A stretch of DNA of 48,369 bases from Bacillota bacterium (GTDB taxonomy: Bacteria; Bacillota; Bacilli; Paenibacillales; NBRC-103111), in assembly GCA_023393235.1 (NCBI GenBank), contig JAEWMH010000002.1, forward strand, positions 1 to 48,369, given 5' to 3'. Shown piece by piece: positions 32,827 to 40,361 of this stretch (within the stretch, counting starts at the first letter, position 1; each line of letters begins with the position of its first letter). A program made the position numbers and the translations under genes. The notes under the pieces are model-generated. The model searched no databases. It saw only the letters and a list, made by a program, of their open reading frames with translations, and was not told the DNA's origin.

Positions 32827-32904
32827 TTCCCGATCTCCTTTCTCATCCGGATTAAATAAAGTTTTTCGGTTCATTTCCCATATTTTTGAAGCATATTTGA
32901 AGGT

Positions 32905-32938
32905 AAGGAAAAAAAGCAGACATCTAATGTCTGCTTTT
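32905..32938 (-). terminator. Rho-independent terminator of the ABC exporter genes
   Basis: AAAAGCAGACAT, 3-nt loop, ATGTCTGCTTTT, then further T on the minus strand; it starts about 30 bases after the stop at 32971. Confidence 0.9.
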
Positions 32939-32970
32939 ACTTCATCTTTATTCAGCAAACGGGGACGGCT

Positions 32971-34860
32971 TCAGCCCGTTTCCAACTGGCCGAAGGAGCT
33001 GGCGTACATACGGCTGTACGGGCCTTGGGCCTGCAACAGCTCCTCATGGTTGCCGCGCTCGACAATTTCGCCATTTTCGATAACCATGATGGTATCCGCA
33101 TCGCGGATGGTGTTCAGCCGGTGGGCGATGACGAAGCTGGTGCGTCCCTTCATCAGCTTGAGCAGCGCATCCTGGATATGCAGCTCCGTCCGGGTGTCGA
33201 TGCTGCTGGTGGCCTCATCTAGAATGAGGATGGAGGGTTTGGCCAGCATCACCCGGGCAATGGCCAACAGCTGCCGCTGCCCTTGGCTCAGGTTGCTGCC
33301 GTTCTCCGCCAGCTCGCTGTCATAGCCCCGCGGCATCAGGCGGATGAAGGCATCGGCATTGGCAAGACGCGCCGCCTCCATCATTTCCTCGTCCGTTGCA
33401 TCCGGACGGCCGTATTTGATATTTTCGCGGATGGAGCCCGCGAACAGGTAGGTATCCTGCAGCACGATGCCGAAGCCGGAGCGCAGGCTGTCCCGGGTGT
33501 AGGTGCGGATATCCTGCCCGTCAATCCGGATCACCCCGGAGGTGGTGTCATAGAACCGGGTGAGCAAATTGACGATGGTGGTTTTACCCGCACCCGTAGG
33601 TCCTACCAGCGCAATGCTGCTCCCCGCTGGAGCCTCGAAGCTGACATTTTTAAGAATCGGCGCTTCCGGCCGGTAGCCGAAGCTTACCTTTTCGAAGACG
33701 ACATGCCCGCTGGACGGCCGCGACTTCAGATCCATCTCCGTTGCCTCCGGAGCGTCATCCGGCTCCTCCGCCTCATCCAGCACCTCAAAGGCCCGCTCCG
33801 CCCCGGCAATACCGGATTGCAGCATGTTGTACACATTGGCCATCTCATTCAACGGCCGGACGAACTGCCGGGAGTAGCCGATGAAGCTGGCGATAACCCC
33901 CACCGAGATACTGCCCCGCAGGGCCAGCAAGCCGCCCACCACCGCAACGGTTACAAAACCCAGGTTGTTGATCACGTTCAAGAGCGGCATCAGAAATCCG
34001 GTGGAGATTTGTGCCTTCAAGCCCACATGGTAGAGCCTGCCATTCACCTCATCGAATTCCCGGATAGTCCGCTCCTCCCGGTTAAAGGCTTTGACCACCT
34101 GCAAGCCCGATATGGTCTCCTCCATAAGCCCGTTCAGCTTCCCCAGCTCCGCCTGCTGGGCTTTGTACAGCGGCCCGGTGCGTTTGGTAATGCTTTTGGC
34201 CAGAATATAGACCAGCGGAACGGTGATCAGGGTAGCCAACGTAAGCAGCGGGCTGAGCCACAGCATCATGATGAGAGAGCCGGTAATGGTCAATACCCCC
34301 GCCATGAGCTGGGTGGTAGTTTGGGATACAGTTTGACTCACCTGATCGATGTCATTGGACAGCCGGCTCATCACTTCCCCGTGGGGACGGGAGTCAAAGA
34401 AGGACAGCGGCAGTTTCTGCAGCTTGCCGAACAAAGCCCGCCGCAGACTGGCCGTCACCCGCTGGGCAAGGCCGGCCATCAGCCAGCTTTGGGTGAGTGT
34501 GAGGCACGCGTCCAGGAGATATGCCGCTCCCAGAGACAAAAGCGCCATCTCCAGCACGCGCAATTCCACATTCCCGGCGCCGCCTTCCATGGCATTGACG
34601 GCTACTCCCAATAGATAAGGGCCGGCCAAACCCAGCAGGGAGCTGGCCAGCAGAAACCCGAGAATCAGCAGCAGCAGTCCCCGCTCCCGGCCGAGAAACC
34701 CCCACAGCCTAAGCAGGGTGCCCCGGAATTGCTTGGGCTTCACCTTGGGTCCATTCATGCGGAAGGCCCCGCCCGGCCTGGCGCCGGGGGCCGGAACGGA
34801 GGTGGCGTCGAACCGCAGGCGGTCACCGCCGCCGGATGCGCCATTATTCTCCTTGGACAT
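32971..34860 (-). CDS. Heterodimeric ABC exporter, catalytic half (YheH/BmrD-like)
   Basis: This 629-residue half-transporter has a short disordered N-terminus, six TMs (about 45-330), and an ATPase domain with Walker A GPTGAGKTTIVNLL, signature NLSQGQRQLLAIARVM, Walker B ILILDEATSSIDTRTE with the catalytic Glu, and H-loop VIAHRLNTI. All key residues are present, in contrast to the partner encoded immediately upstream. Together they resemble BmrCD/LmrCD/YheHI multidrug exporters. The start at 34860 follows AAAGGAGG and overlaps the end of the partner gene by 17 bases, so the two are translationally coupled. Confidence 0.9.
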   Translation of the reverse strand: MSKENNGASGGGDRLRFDATSVPAPGARPGGAFRMNGPKVKPKQFRGTLLRLWGFLGRERGLLLLILGFLLASSLLGLAGPYLLGVAVNAMEGGAGNVELRVLEMALLSLGAAYLLDACLTLTQSWLMAGLAQRVTASLRRALFGKLQKLPLSFFDSRPHGEVMSRLSNDIDQVSQTVSQTTTQLMAGVLTITGSLIMMLWLSPLLTLATLITVPLVYILAKSITKRTGPLYKAQQAELGKLNGLMEETISGLQVVKAFNREERTIREFDEVNGRLYHVGLKAQISTGFLMPLLNVINNLGFVTVAVVGGLLALRGSISVGVIASFIGYSRQFVRPLNEMANVYNMLQSGIAGAERAFEVLDEAEEPDDAPEATEMDLKSRPSSGHVVFEKVSFGYRPEAPILKNVSFEAPAGSSIALVGPTGAGKTTIVNLLTRFYDTTSGVIRIDGQDIRTYTRDSLRSGFGIVLQDTYLFAGSIRENIKYGRPDATDEEMMEAARLANADAFIRLMPRGYDSELAENGSNLSQGQRQLLAIARVMLAKPSILILDEATSSIDTRTELHIQDALLKLMKGRTSFVIAHRLNTIRDADTIMVIENGEIVERGNHEELLQAQGPYSRMYASSFGQLETG

Positions 34861-36598
34861 GGGGAACCGCCTCCTTTCCGGTTTGCGACGCATAAATCTC
34901 CCGGTAAACCCGGCAGCCCGCCAACAGCTCGTCATGGGTGCCCAAGCCGGCAATCTCCCCGTGCTCCAGCACAAGAATGCGGTCCGCATCCATGACGGAG
35001 GTAATCCGTTGAGCGATCAGCAGGCAGGTCATTCCCCTGGTTTCCCGGCGCAAGGCCTCCTTGATCCGGGCTTCGGTAATCACATCCACAGCACTGGTGC
35101 TGTCATCCAGAATCAGAATGTCGGGTTTGCGGATCAGGCCCCGGGCAATGGAAATCCGCTGCTTTTGGCCGCCGGAGAGGTTAACCCCCTTCTGTCCGAT
35201 CCGGGTGTCATACCCTTCTGGGAATGCCGCGATAAAGTCATGAGCTCCGGCAATCCTGGCAGCCGCCTCAATCTCCCCGTCGTCAGCCTGCTCCTTGCCC
35301 CAGCGGATATTATCCTTGATGGAGCCGGAGAACAGCACCGATTTCTGCGGAACCACCGCAATCCGTTGCCGCAGCACAGAAGGATCCATGTTGCGCACAT
35401 CCTGCCCGTTCACCAGCACCTGGCCGGAATCGGCATCGTAAAAACGGGGGATCAGGCTGACCAGCGTGCTTTTGCCCGAGCCTGTGGATCCGATAATCCC
35501 CACCGTTTGCCCCGGTTCACATACCAGATTGATTCCGTTCAGCACCGGCTTGCCCTTATCTCCACCGGCTGACCCGTAAGTAAAGGTCACATTGCGGAAT
35601 TCAATCCACCCCGGCACCTCCGGCTGTACAACAGCCGGTTTGTTCCAGGTCATGGCGCTGTCGTCAGCGAACACCTCACCAATCCGTTGGGAGGAGGCAC
35701 GGGCCCGCACGAACATCATCAGCACCATGGAGATCATCATCAGGGAGAACAATATTTGCGTCATATAGTTAACGAAGGCGACAATATGCCCCACCTGCAT
35801 ATCCCCGCTGTCCACCCGCAGGCCGCCATACCACAGCACAGCCAAAATACCTGCGTTCACCGTCAGCGTCACCGCCGGATTAAAAGCGGCCATCGCCCGC
35901 ATGACCTTAATGGAGCGGGTCTGGTACTCGAGATTGGCCGTTTCCATTTTGTCCGTTTCATAACGGAAGCGGTTGAAGGCCTTCACCACACGGACCCCGG
36001 ACAGATACTCCCGCAGCACCAGATTCATCCGGTCCATGGCCTTCTGTACCTTCAGATAGCGGGGCAAGCCGATCCGCATGTTGATCACGATCAGCACACC
36101 CACCATAGGCACTACAATCAGGAGAATCACCGAAAGCCGGGGATTCAGCCGGATGGCCATGATGAGACTGCCGATGCAGGTCAGGGGCGCTTTGACAAAA
36201 ATACGCATAAGTCCGTTGGTGAAGTTCTGCACCTGGGTTACATCATTAGTCAGCCGGGTTAACAGCGATGCCCGGTCGAACCGGTCCATGCTGTCGAAGG
36301 TTAAGGACTGGATCTTGCGGAACAGGTCGGAGCGAAGCTCCGTGCCGAAGGCCTGGGACACCCGGCTGGCCAGCACATTGCGGGTACAGGCCGCCAAGGC
36401 CCCCACCGCCGTAATGCCCAGCATCAGCCCGCCCAGCCGCCATACCGTATCCATCCGTTCCAAGGCAATCCCCTCGTCGATGACTCTGGACAGAATCGTC
36501 GGCAGGAGCAGATCGCAAAGCGCCTCCACCGTCAGAAAAAAAACGGCAAACACAAACCATCTGCCGTATTTCCGGACATATTTGGTCAGATAAGACAT
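34844..36598 (-). CDS. Heterodimeric ABC exporter, degenerate half (YheI/BmrC-like)
   Basis: This 584-residue half-transporter has six TMs (about 15-310) and an ATPase domain with Walker A GSTGSGKSTLVSLI and signature NLSGGQKQRISIARGL. Walker B reads ILILDDSTSAVD, so the catalytic Glu is Asp, and the H-loop reads LIAQRITSV, so the switch His is Gln. This is the degenerate-site pattern known from heterodimeric exporters, where one composite site does not hydrolyse ATP. It pairs with the intact half downstream. AAGGAG precedes the ATG. Upstream on the same strand are the IF-3 paralogue and an AraC gene. Confidence 0.9.
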   Translation of the reverse strand: MSYLTKYVRKYGRWFVFAVFFLTVEALCDLLLPTILSRVIDEGIALERMDTVWRLGGLMLGITAVGALAACTRNVLASRVSQAFGTELRSDLFRKIQSLTFDSMDRFDRASLLTRLTNDVTQVQNFTNGLMRIFVKAPLTCIGSLIMAIRLNPRLSVILLIVVPMVGVLIVINMRIGLPRYLKVQKAMDRMNLVLREYLSGVRVVKAFNRFRYETDKMETANLEYQTRSIKVMRAMAAFNPAVTLTVNAGILAVLWYGGLRVDSGDMQVGHIVAFVNYMTQILFSLMMISMVLMMFVRARASSQRIGEVFADDSAMTWNKPAVVQPEVPGWIEFRNVTFTYGSAGGDKGKPVLNGINLVCEPGQTVGIIGSTGSGKSTLVSLIPRFYDADSGQVLVNGQDVRNMDPSVLRQRIAVVPQKSVLFSGSIKDNIRWGKEQADDGEIEAAARIAGAHDFIAAFPEGYDTRIGQKGVNLSGGQKQRISIARGLIRKPDILILDDSTSAVDVITEARIKEALRRETRGMTCLLIAQRITSVMDADRILVLEHGEIAGLGTHDELLAGCRVYREIYASQTGKEAVPHVQGE

Positions 36599-36692
36599 GA
36601 TGTCTAAACTCCTTCCCTAAACGTACGTACGCTGTCCCTGGCGCCTGCCGGAGACGGGGCTGGGTCTGGGTTTGGGTTTGGGATGCTCCGCC

Positions 36693-37169
36693 TCATAGGG
36701 GATCCAACTGGACCATGGCTTGTTTGCCGCTTAGCTGGATTCCGGTTTGGCGTTTCCCGTACGGTGCCAGCGTTTTCGTCAGTTCCTCCAGCAGTGCCTT
36801 GGCCTGAGCCCCCTCCTTACTCCCGGTGAGCACCACCTTCAATAAAACGGCGTCCCCGCCGCGCAGAAGACGCTCCGCCTGGCCTTTTTTGACCTCCAGA
36901 TCATGCTCTTCGATGTGGGGGGTGAGCCGCAGCTCCTTCACCTTGGCCGGACGCTCCTGCTTCTTCGCCTGCTCCTTCTCCTGGCGCACCGCACCCGCAC
37001 CCGCCAGCCTGCAGGGCGGCGGACTCTCAAGAAGGGAGGTGCATACCAGATCCACCTTCAGCTTCTTCGCCATAGCCAGCGCCTCGGCAGTGGAGACTAT
37101 GCCCAGGTCCTCCCCTTGGAGGCCGGTAAGCTTAACCTCCGCCGCTTTGATTTTCTCATTTTTGATCAA
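36693..37169 (-). CDS. IF-3 (InfC) paralogue with non-ATG start
   Basis: This 158-residue protein has both IF-3 domains: N-domain KNEKIKAAEVKLTGLQGEDL, EALAMAKKLKVDLVCTS and SPPPCRLA; charged linker; C-domain KELRLTPHIEEHDLEVK, LLRGGDAVLLKVVLTG and a final GKQAMVQLDPL. Canonical DYGKFKYEQ is AGAGAVRQEKEQ here, and the C-domain FRGRE is LTGSKEG, so several conserved ribosome-contact residues are changed. It is also shorter than usual (165-180). No in-frame ATG lies near the start: it is TTG at 37169, or the ATC directly after it, behind GAAGGGG. It lies between an AraC gene (36 bp) and ABC exporter genes (94 bp), all on one strand. Confidence 0.84.
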   Translation of the reverse strand: MIKNEKIKAAEVKLTGLQGEDLGIVSTAEALAMAKKLKVDLVCTSLLESPPPCRLAGAGAVRQEKEQAKKQERPAKVKELRLTPHIEEHDLEVKKGQAERLLRGGDAVLLKVVLTGSKEGAQAKALLEELTKTLAPYGKRQTGIQLSGKQAMVQLDPL

Positions 37170-37205
37170 AAAGAACCCCTTCTTCCTCTGCGATATAACC
37201 GTGCG

Positions 37206-38123
37206 TCAAGCATGATACCCCTTAAGGCCGGCACCGCTTCTGCGGTAATGTCCCGGCGTCACGCCGGTCAGTCGTTTGAACATGCGGCAAAAATGGGACA
37301 GATCCTGAAAGCCCGAGGAAAGTGCCACCTCCGCCAGCGGCATAGAGCTGGAATCCAGAGCCTCCTTGGCCTTGTTGATCCGGTAGGCAATCAGGTATTC
37401 GGTAATGGACAGCCCCGTTTCCTGCTTGAAAATCCGGTGTAGGTACGATCGGGACAGATGAAACCGGCGGCACAGCGACTCAATGCGCAGCGTTTCCTGG
37501 TATCCCTCCGCCACCAGGCCCATCATTTCCTCCACCAGCTGCTTGCGCTCTCCATTCCCGGCTGTGCCGGGCGGCTGCCCCTCCTGGTACCGGCCCAAAG
37601 CCACGAACAGCTGGAGCACCAAACTGTGCGCGGCCAGAGAAAAGCATTCCTTACGTTCATCCAATTCCCGTTCCAGCTGTGCCAAAATATCCTGCAGCGC
37701 CAGCATCTGCCGCCCGTTCAGCTGCCAGCACACGGAGGGCTCCTCTCTCGGCAGCCACCGGGTGACCGCATTGCCGCCGAAGCCCGACTCCTTATCCGCC
37801 AGTTCCTCCAGGTAGGCCTTATCAATGCTGACGATGTAACGGTGAAACGGCTCCCTGGGTACCGAGCGAGGCATATGCAGGGCACCCGGCTGGATCACCA
37901 CCAGACTACCCGGCGCCACCTCGTGGACCCGTTCTCCCGCCAGCATTTTTCCACGGCCGGACAAGCACATATACAGCTCATAGCCGTCATGCGCATGAAG
38001 AAACGGCTGTTGAATTTCCTGCGTGCGGGATACACAGCCAACAGGAAAAGCCAATAGGGCACTGTTGGTCACATCATCCACAAAAAATACTTCCTGCACC
38101 ACTGTCTGGTCATCCGTCCCCAT
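37206..38123 (-). CDS. AraC-family regulator
   Basis: This 305-residue protein has an N-terminal cupin sensor domain (QPFLHAHDGYELYMCLSGRG, PGSLVVIQPGALHMP) and a C-terminal AraC double helix-turn-helix (IESLCRRFHLSRSYLHRIFK, MPLAEVALSSGFQDLSHFCR, MFKRLTGVTPGHYRR). The start at 38123 is set by GGAGGG. It is divergent from the GH105 gene 145 bp away, so regulation of rhamnogalacturonan use is the simplest guess. It is also upstream of the IF-3 paralogue and exporter genes on the same strand, so read-through into them is possible. Confidence 0.86.
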   Translation of the reverse strand: MGTDDQTVVQEVFFVDDVTNSALLAFPVGCVSRTQEIQQPFLHAHDGYELYMCLSGRGKMLAGERVHEVAPGSLVVIQPGALHMPRSVPREPFHRYIVSIDKAYLEELADKESGFGGNAVTRWLPREEPSVCWQLNGRQMLALQDILAQLERELDERKECFSLAAHSLVLQLFVALGRYQEGQPPGTAGNGERKQLVEEMMGLVAEGYQETLRIESLCRRFHLSRSYLHRIFKQETGLSITEYLIAYRINKAKEALDSSSMPLAEVALSSGFQDLSHFCRMFKRLTGVTPGHYRRSGAGLKGYHA

Positions 38124-38142
38124 GATGGTATCCCTCCAGTAG

Positions 38143-38170
38143 CTAGGGCGTGTTTGCAAACACACCCTAG
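38143..38170. repeat. 28-bp palindrome, related to the foldback element tips
   Basis: CTAGGGCGTGTTTG is followed directly by CAAACACACCCTAG, with one mismatch. The arms resemble the terminal repeats of the element at 5187-5350 joined tip to tip. It lies between the divergent AraC and GH105 genes and could also act as an operator or hairpin. Confidence 0.7.
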
Positions 38171-38268
38171 TTCACAATTGTCCAATGCTTGCAGGAGAAT
38201 TGCCCAAGACCCGCCTTCACTCCCGCGCTATAGTAAGAGTATATCAAACCTTGCGGGAGGAATGTATT

Positions 38269-39318
38269 ATGTCAATCACGGGAGCTCCGGAAATTCTGGT
38301 ACAGAAGGCACATAGGGTATGCAGCAAAATGCTGGAGGACCATGCCGGCAACTGGGGAATGGACATCCACCATTGGGATTGGGTGCCTGGTGTAGGTGTC
38401 ATTTCCATATTGGAGTATTATGAACAAAACGGCCGGCAGGAACTGATGGAGCAACTGATCAGTTGGGCACGCCAGAATCTGCATCAATCCGAGCAAATGA
38501 AGGTGATCAATTCCATGGCGCCCTTCGCCATCTTCCCGGCTCTGTACCGGCAAACCGGCGATGCCGTTTTCCTTGAAACCGCCGTCCGGATCGGACAATG
38601 GATGCTGCATGAAGCCCCGCGTACGCGTGAAGGCGCTTTCGAGCATACGGTAACGGAAAATGCCAGCTTCCCCGAGCAGGTATGGGCGGACACAATTTTT
38701 ATGGCTGTGCTGTTCCTGGCCCGTCTGGGCCGTCTCACCGGGGAGAGCGCTTATACCGCCGAAGCGTTGCGGCAGCTGGAGCTCCACCTAGCCCTCCTGC
38801 AGGATGAAGAAACCGGAGTGTTGTTCCACGGCTGGAACTGCATCGCCCAGGACCACATGTCCGCTGCCCGCTGGACCCGGGCCAATGCCTGGATCGCCGT
38901 AGGCACCCCCATGATCCTGGAGGAAATTGACGGCATCGTGCCCGGTGACGCGGATATCATCCGCCGGTATAAGCGGATGATGCAGGGGCTTCTCGCGTAC
39001 CAGCGGGACAACGGCCTGTGGAACACGGTCATGGATCAAGCCGGCTTCTACCCGGAAACTTCCGGCAGCGCCGGTATTGCGGCGGGTTTGCTGAAGGCCA
39101 GGCGTATGGGCTTACTGGGAGATGAGGTGCTGGAGCCGGCCCGCCGGGCTCTCCAGGGTGTGCTCGCCCAAGTTGACGCAGAAGGCACCGTCCTCGGTGT
39201 TTCCGGCGGCACACCGGTGATGCCTACGGTGGAGGCATATAACCACATCCCCTGTTATCCCAGCCTGTACGGCCAGGGGCTCACCCTGATCCTGCTGGCT
39301 GAAGCCTTGGCCGGGTAG
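38269..39318 (+). CDS. GH105 unsaturated rhamnogalacturonyl hydrolase
   Basis: This 349-residue protein has the alpha6/alpha6-barrel pattern of GH88/GH105 enzymes such as YteR: WGMDIHHWDWVPGVGVISIL, FEHTVTENASFPEQVWADTI (with the likely catalytic Asp in WAD), RANAWIAVGTPMIL and PETSGSAGIAAGLL. YteR hydrates the unsaturated galacturonyl residue of rhamnogalacturonan disaccharides, releasing L-rhamnose. There is no signal peptide, so it acts in the cytosol on imported oligosaccharides. GGGAGG precedes the ATG at 38269. It is divergent from an AraC regulator and feeds naturally into the rhaA pathway elsewhere in the window. Confidence 0.87.
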   Translation: MSITGAPEILVQKAHRVCSKMLEDHAGNWGMDIHHWDWVPGVGVISILEYYEQNGRQELMEQLISWARQNLHQSEQMKVINSMAPFAIFPALYRQTGDAVFLETAVRIGQWMLHEAPRTREGAFEHTVTENASFPEQVWADTIFMAVLFLARLGRLTGESAYTAEALRQLELHLALLQDEETGVLFHGWNCIAQDHMSAARWTRANAWIAVGTPMILEEIDGIVPGDADIIRRYKRMMQGLLAYQRDNGLWNTVMDQAGFYPETSGSAGIAAGLLKARRMGLLGDEVLEPARRALQGVLAQVDAEGTVLGVSGGTPVMPTVEAYNHIPCYPSLYGQGLTLILLAEALAG

Positions 39319-39560
39319 AGGTGGCCGGATTGAGACTTACTGATAGAGCTGGTGGATTGGCTTATACAGATTGAGTTGTACTGATTGAGCTGAACGGATT
39401 TACTGTTATAACTGTATGGGTTATGATGTACGGCTTGAGCTGCATGGCAGGTTGGATGAATCGCTTTTTATAGTAACTATTGTGTAACAAGCCGATTAGC
39501 CGCTCGATTGAAACGGGAACATCTGCCGTCGGGTTGATTGCACCAGTTTAAGGGCCTGCT
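39319..39560. other. Intergenic stretch with short degenerate repeats
   Basis: The first 130 bases contain loose repetitions of GATTGAGCTG/GATTGAGTTG. No gene or terminator is evident directly after the GH105 gene. Confidence 0.4.
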
Positions 39561-39569
39561 GCTGTAGCT

Positions 39570-39752
39570 GAACTGCAATTGTGCAGTTATTTTCTGTCAC
39601 AATCCTCCCGCCGCTCCGCCTAAATGCAAAAGTGCAGTTATTTTTGCCCCGAACCTCGGTTCCGGGCTTTTTTGTTGGAAATAACTGTACTTTTGCAGTT
39701 AAACCTGCTATTTCGTAGTCAGTCACCGAAATTAACTGCACTTTTGCATTTG
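39570..39752. repeat. Intergenic 2+2 inverted repeat element, family D copy 3
   Basis: Forward copies at about 39570 (GAACTGCAATTGTGCAGTTA) and 39622 (AAATGCAAAAGTGCAGTTAT) and reverse copies at about 39677 (AAATAACTGTACTTTTGCAG) and 39729 (AAATTAACTGCACTTTTGCA) have spacing near 52 bp. It shares the motif and TTTTGCATTTGG end with the copies at 31404 and 32444. Its centre holds a terminator hairpin. Confidence 0.8.
39646..39673 (+). terminator. Rho-independent terminator inside repeat copy D3
   Basis: GCCCCGAACC, TC, GGTTCCGGGC, then TTTTTTG; probably ends transcription from the GH105 gene. Confidence 0.8.
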
Positions 39753-39764
39753 GGTTGGTCTGCT

Positions 39765-39905
39765 GGTTGTTGGTTTGTTGGTTTGTTGTTTTTGAAATGT
39801 TGTTGGTCTGCTGATCTGTTGATGGGCTGCTGGTTGTTGATTTGCTGTTGGTCTGCTGATCTGCTGATGGGCTGCGTGCTGGTTGTTGGTGTCTGGTTGT
39901 TGGTC
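39765..39905. repeat. GT-rich imperfect tandem repeat
   Basis: About 140 bases are nearly free of A and C on the plus strand and built from TTGGTCTGCTGATCTG and GGGCTGCTGGTTGTTG units, in about two 48-bp periods. The complementary frame encodes a repeated Gln/Pro/His-rich peptide but lacks a start signal; I do not call it a gene. Confidence 0.6.
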
Positions 39906-39989
39906 CGTTAACCCCTGCACGCTGCGTTCAAGCTCCAGCTAGCACACTTCAGCAGCATCCCAACAGATACCCCCGCGCAGGGTTGCGGC

Positions 39990-40289
39990 TCAGTTTTCCT
40001 CGGCCTCGGCATAATGGGCTTGGCAGAAGGCCAGGGTTTCGGCATATTCCTCGTCCACCATATCGAAGTCCAGATATTTGCCCGTGCCCTTTTCCAAAAA
40101 CTCATACTTCACGATCTTGGACGCCTCGTCGTCCGCCAGGTAAATTACCCGCAGGGTCAGCCCGTGGGGGGAGTACATTTCGTCGTCCTCCTCCACCTGG
40201 ATATCCAAAAGAAACTCATACCGCTTCCCCTGGATAATTCCAAAAGGGTCCCGGATCCATTCCACACTGTAGCCTGTAATTTCCAACAT
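39990..40289 (-). CDS. DUF6509-like small protein
   Basis: This 99-residue acidic protein starts MLEITGYSVEWIRDPFGIIQ and has GKRYEFLLDIQVEEDDEMYS, LRVIYLADDE and a Tyr/Glu-rich C-terminus. The pattern matches, as far as I can recall it, the DUF6509 family of Bacillales; its function is unknown. GGAGG lies 8 bases before the ATG at 40289. It is on the same strand as the upstream MFS gene, separated by 72 bp with a hairpin. Confidence 0.68.
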   Translation of the reverse strand: MLEITGYSVEWIRDPFGIIQGKRYEFLLDIQVEEDDEMYSPHGLTLRVIYLADDEASKIVKYEFLEKGTGKYLDFDMVDEEYAETLAFCQAHYAEAEEN

Positions 40290-40306
40290 GTTGTCTGCCT
40301 CCACAA

Positions 40307-40323
40307 GCCGGCAAACTGCCGGC
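40307..40323. terminator. Hairpin between MFS and DUF6509-like genes
   Basis: GCCGGCA/TGCCGGC stem with a 3-nt loop. The T-run (ATTTTTT) lies on the plus-strand side, so its use as a terminator for the minus-strand MFS gene is doubtful. Confidence 0.4.
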
Positions 40324-40361
40324 ATTTTTTCCTCCCAGTATGGAGGAAGCCCCGCTTGCTG

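Noticed and set aside
33283..34614. 443-codon plus-strand frame opposite the ABC exporter
   Set aside because: Antisense shadow of a complete transporter gene; composition is His/Gln/Arg-rich with no recognisable fold.
39732..39920. 62-codon frame encoding a repeated Gln/Pro/His-rich peptide
   Set aside because: Produced by translation of the GT-rich repeat; starts at a GTG without a Shine-Dalgarno site.
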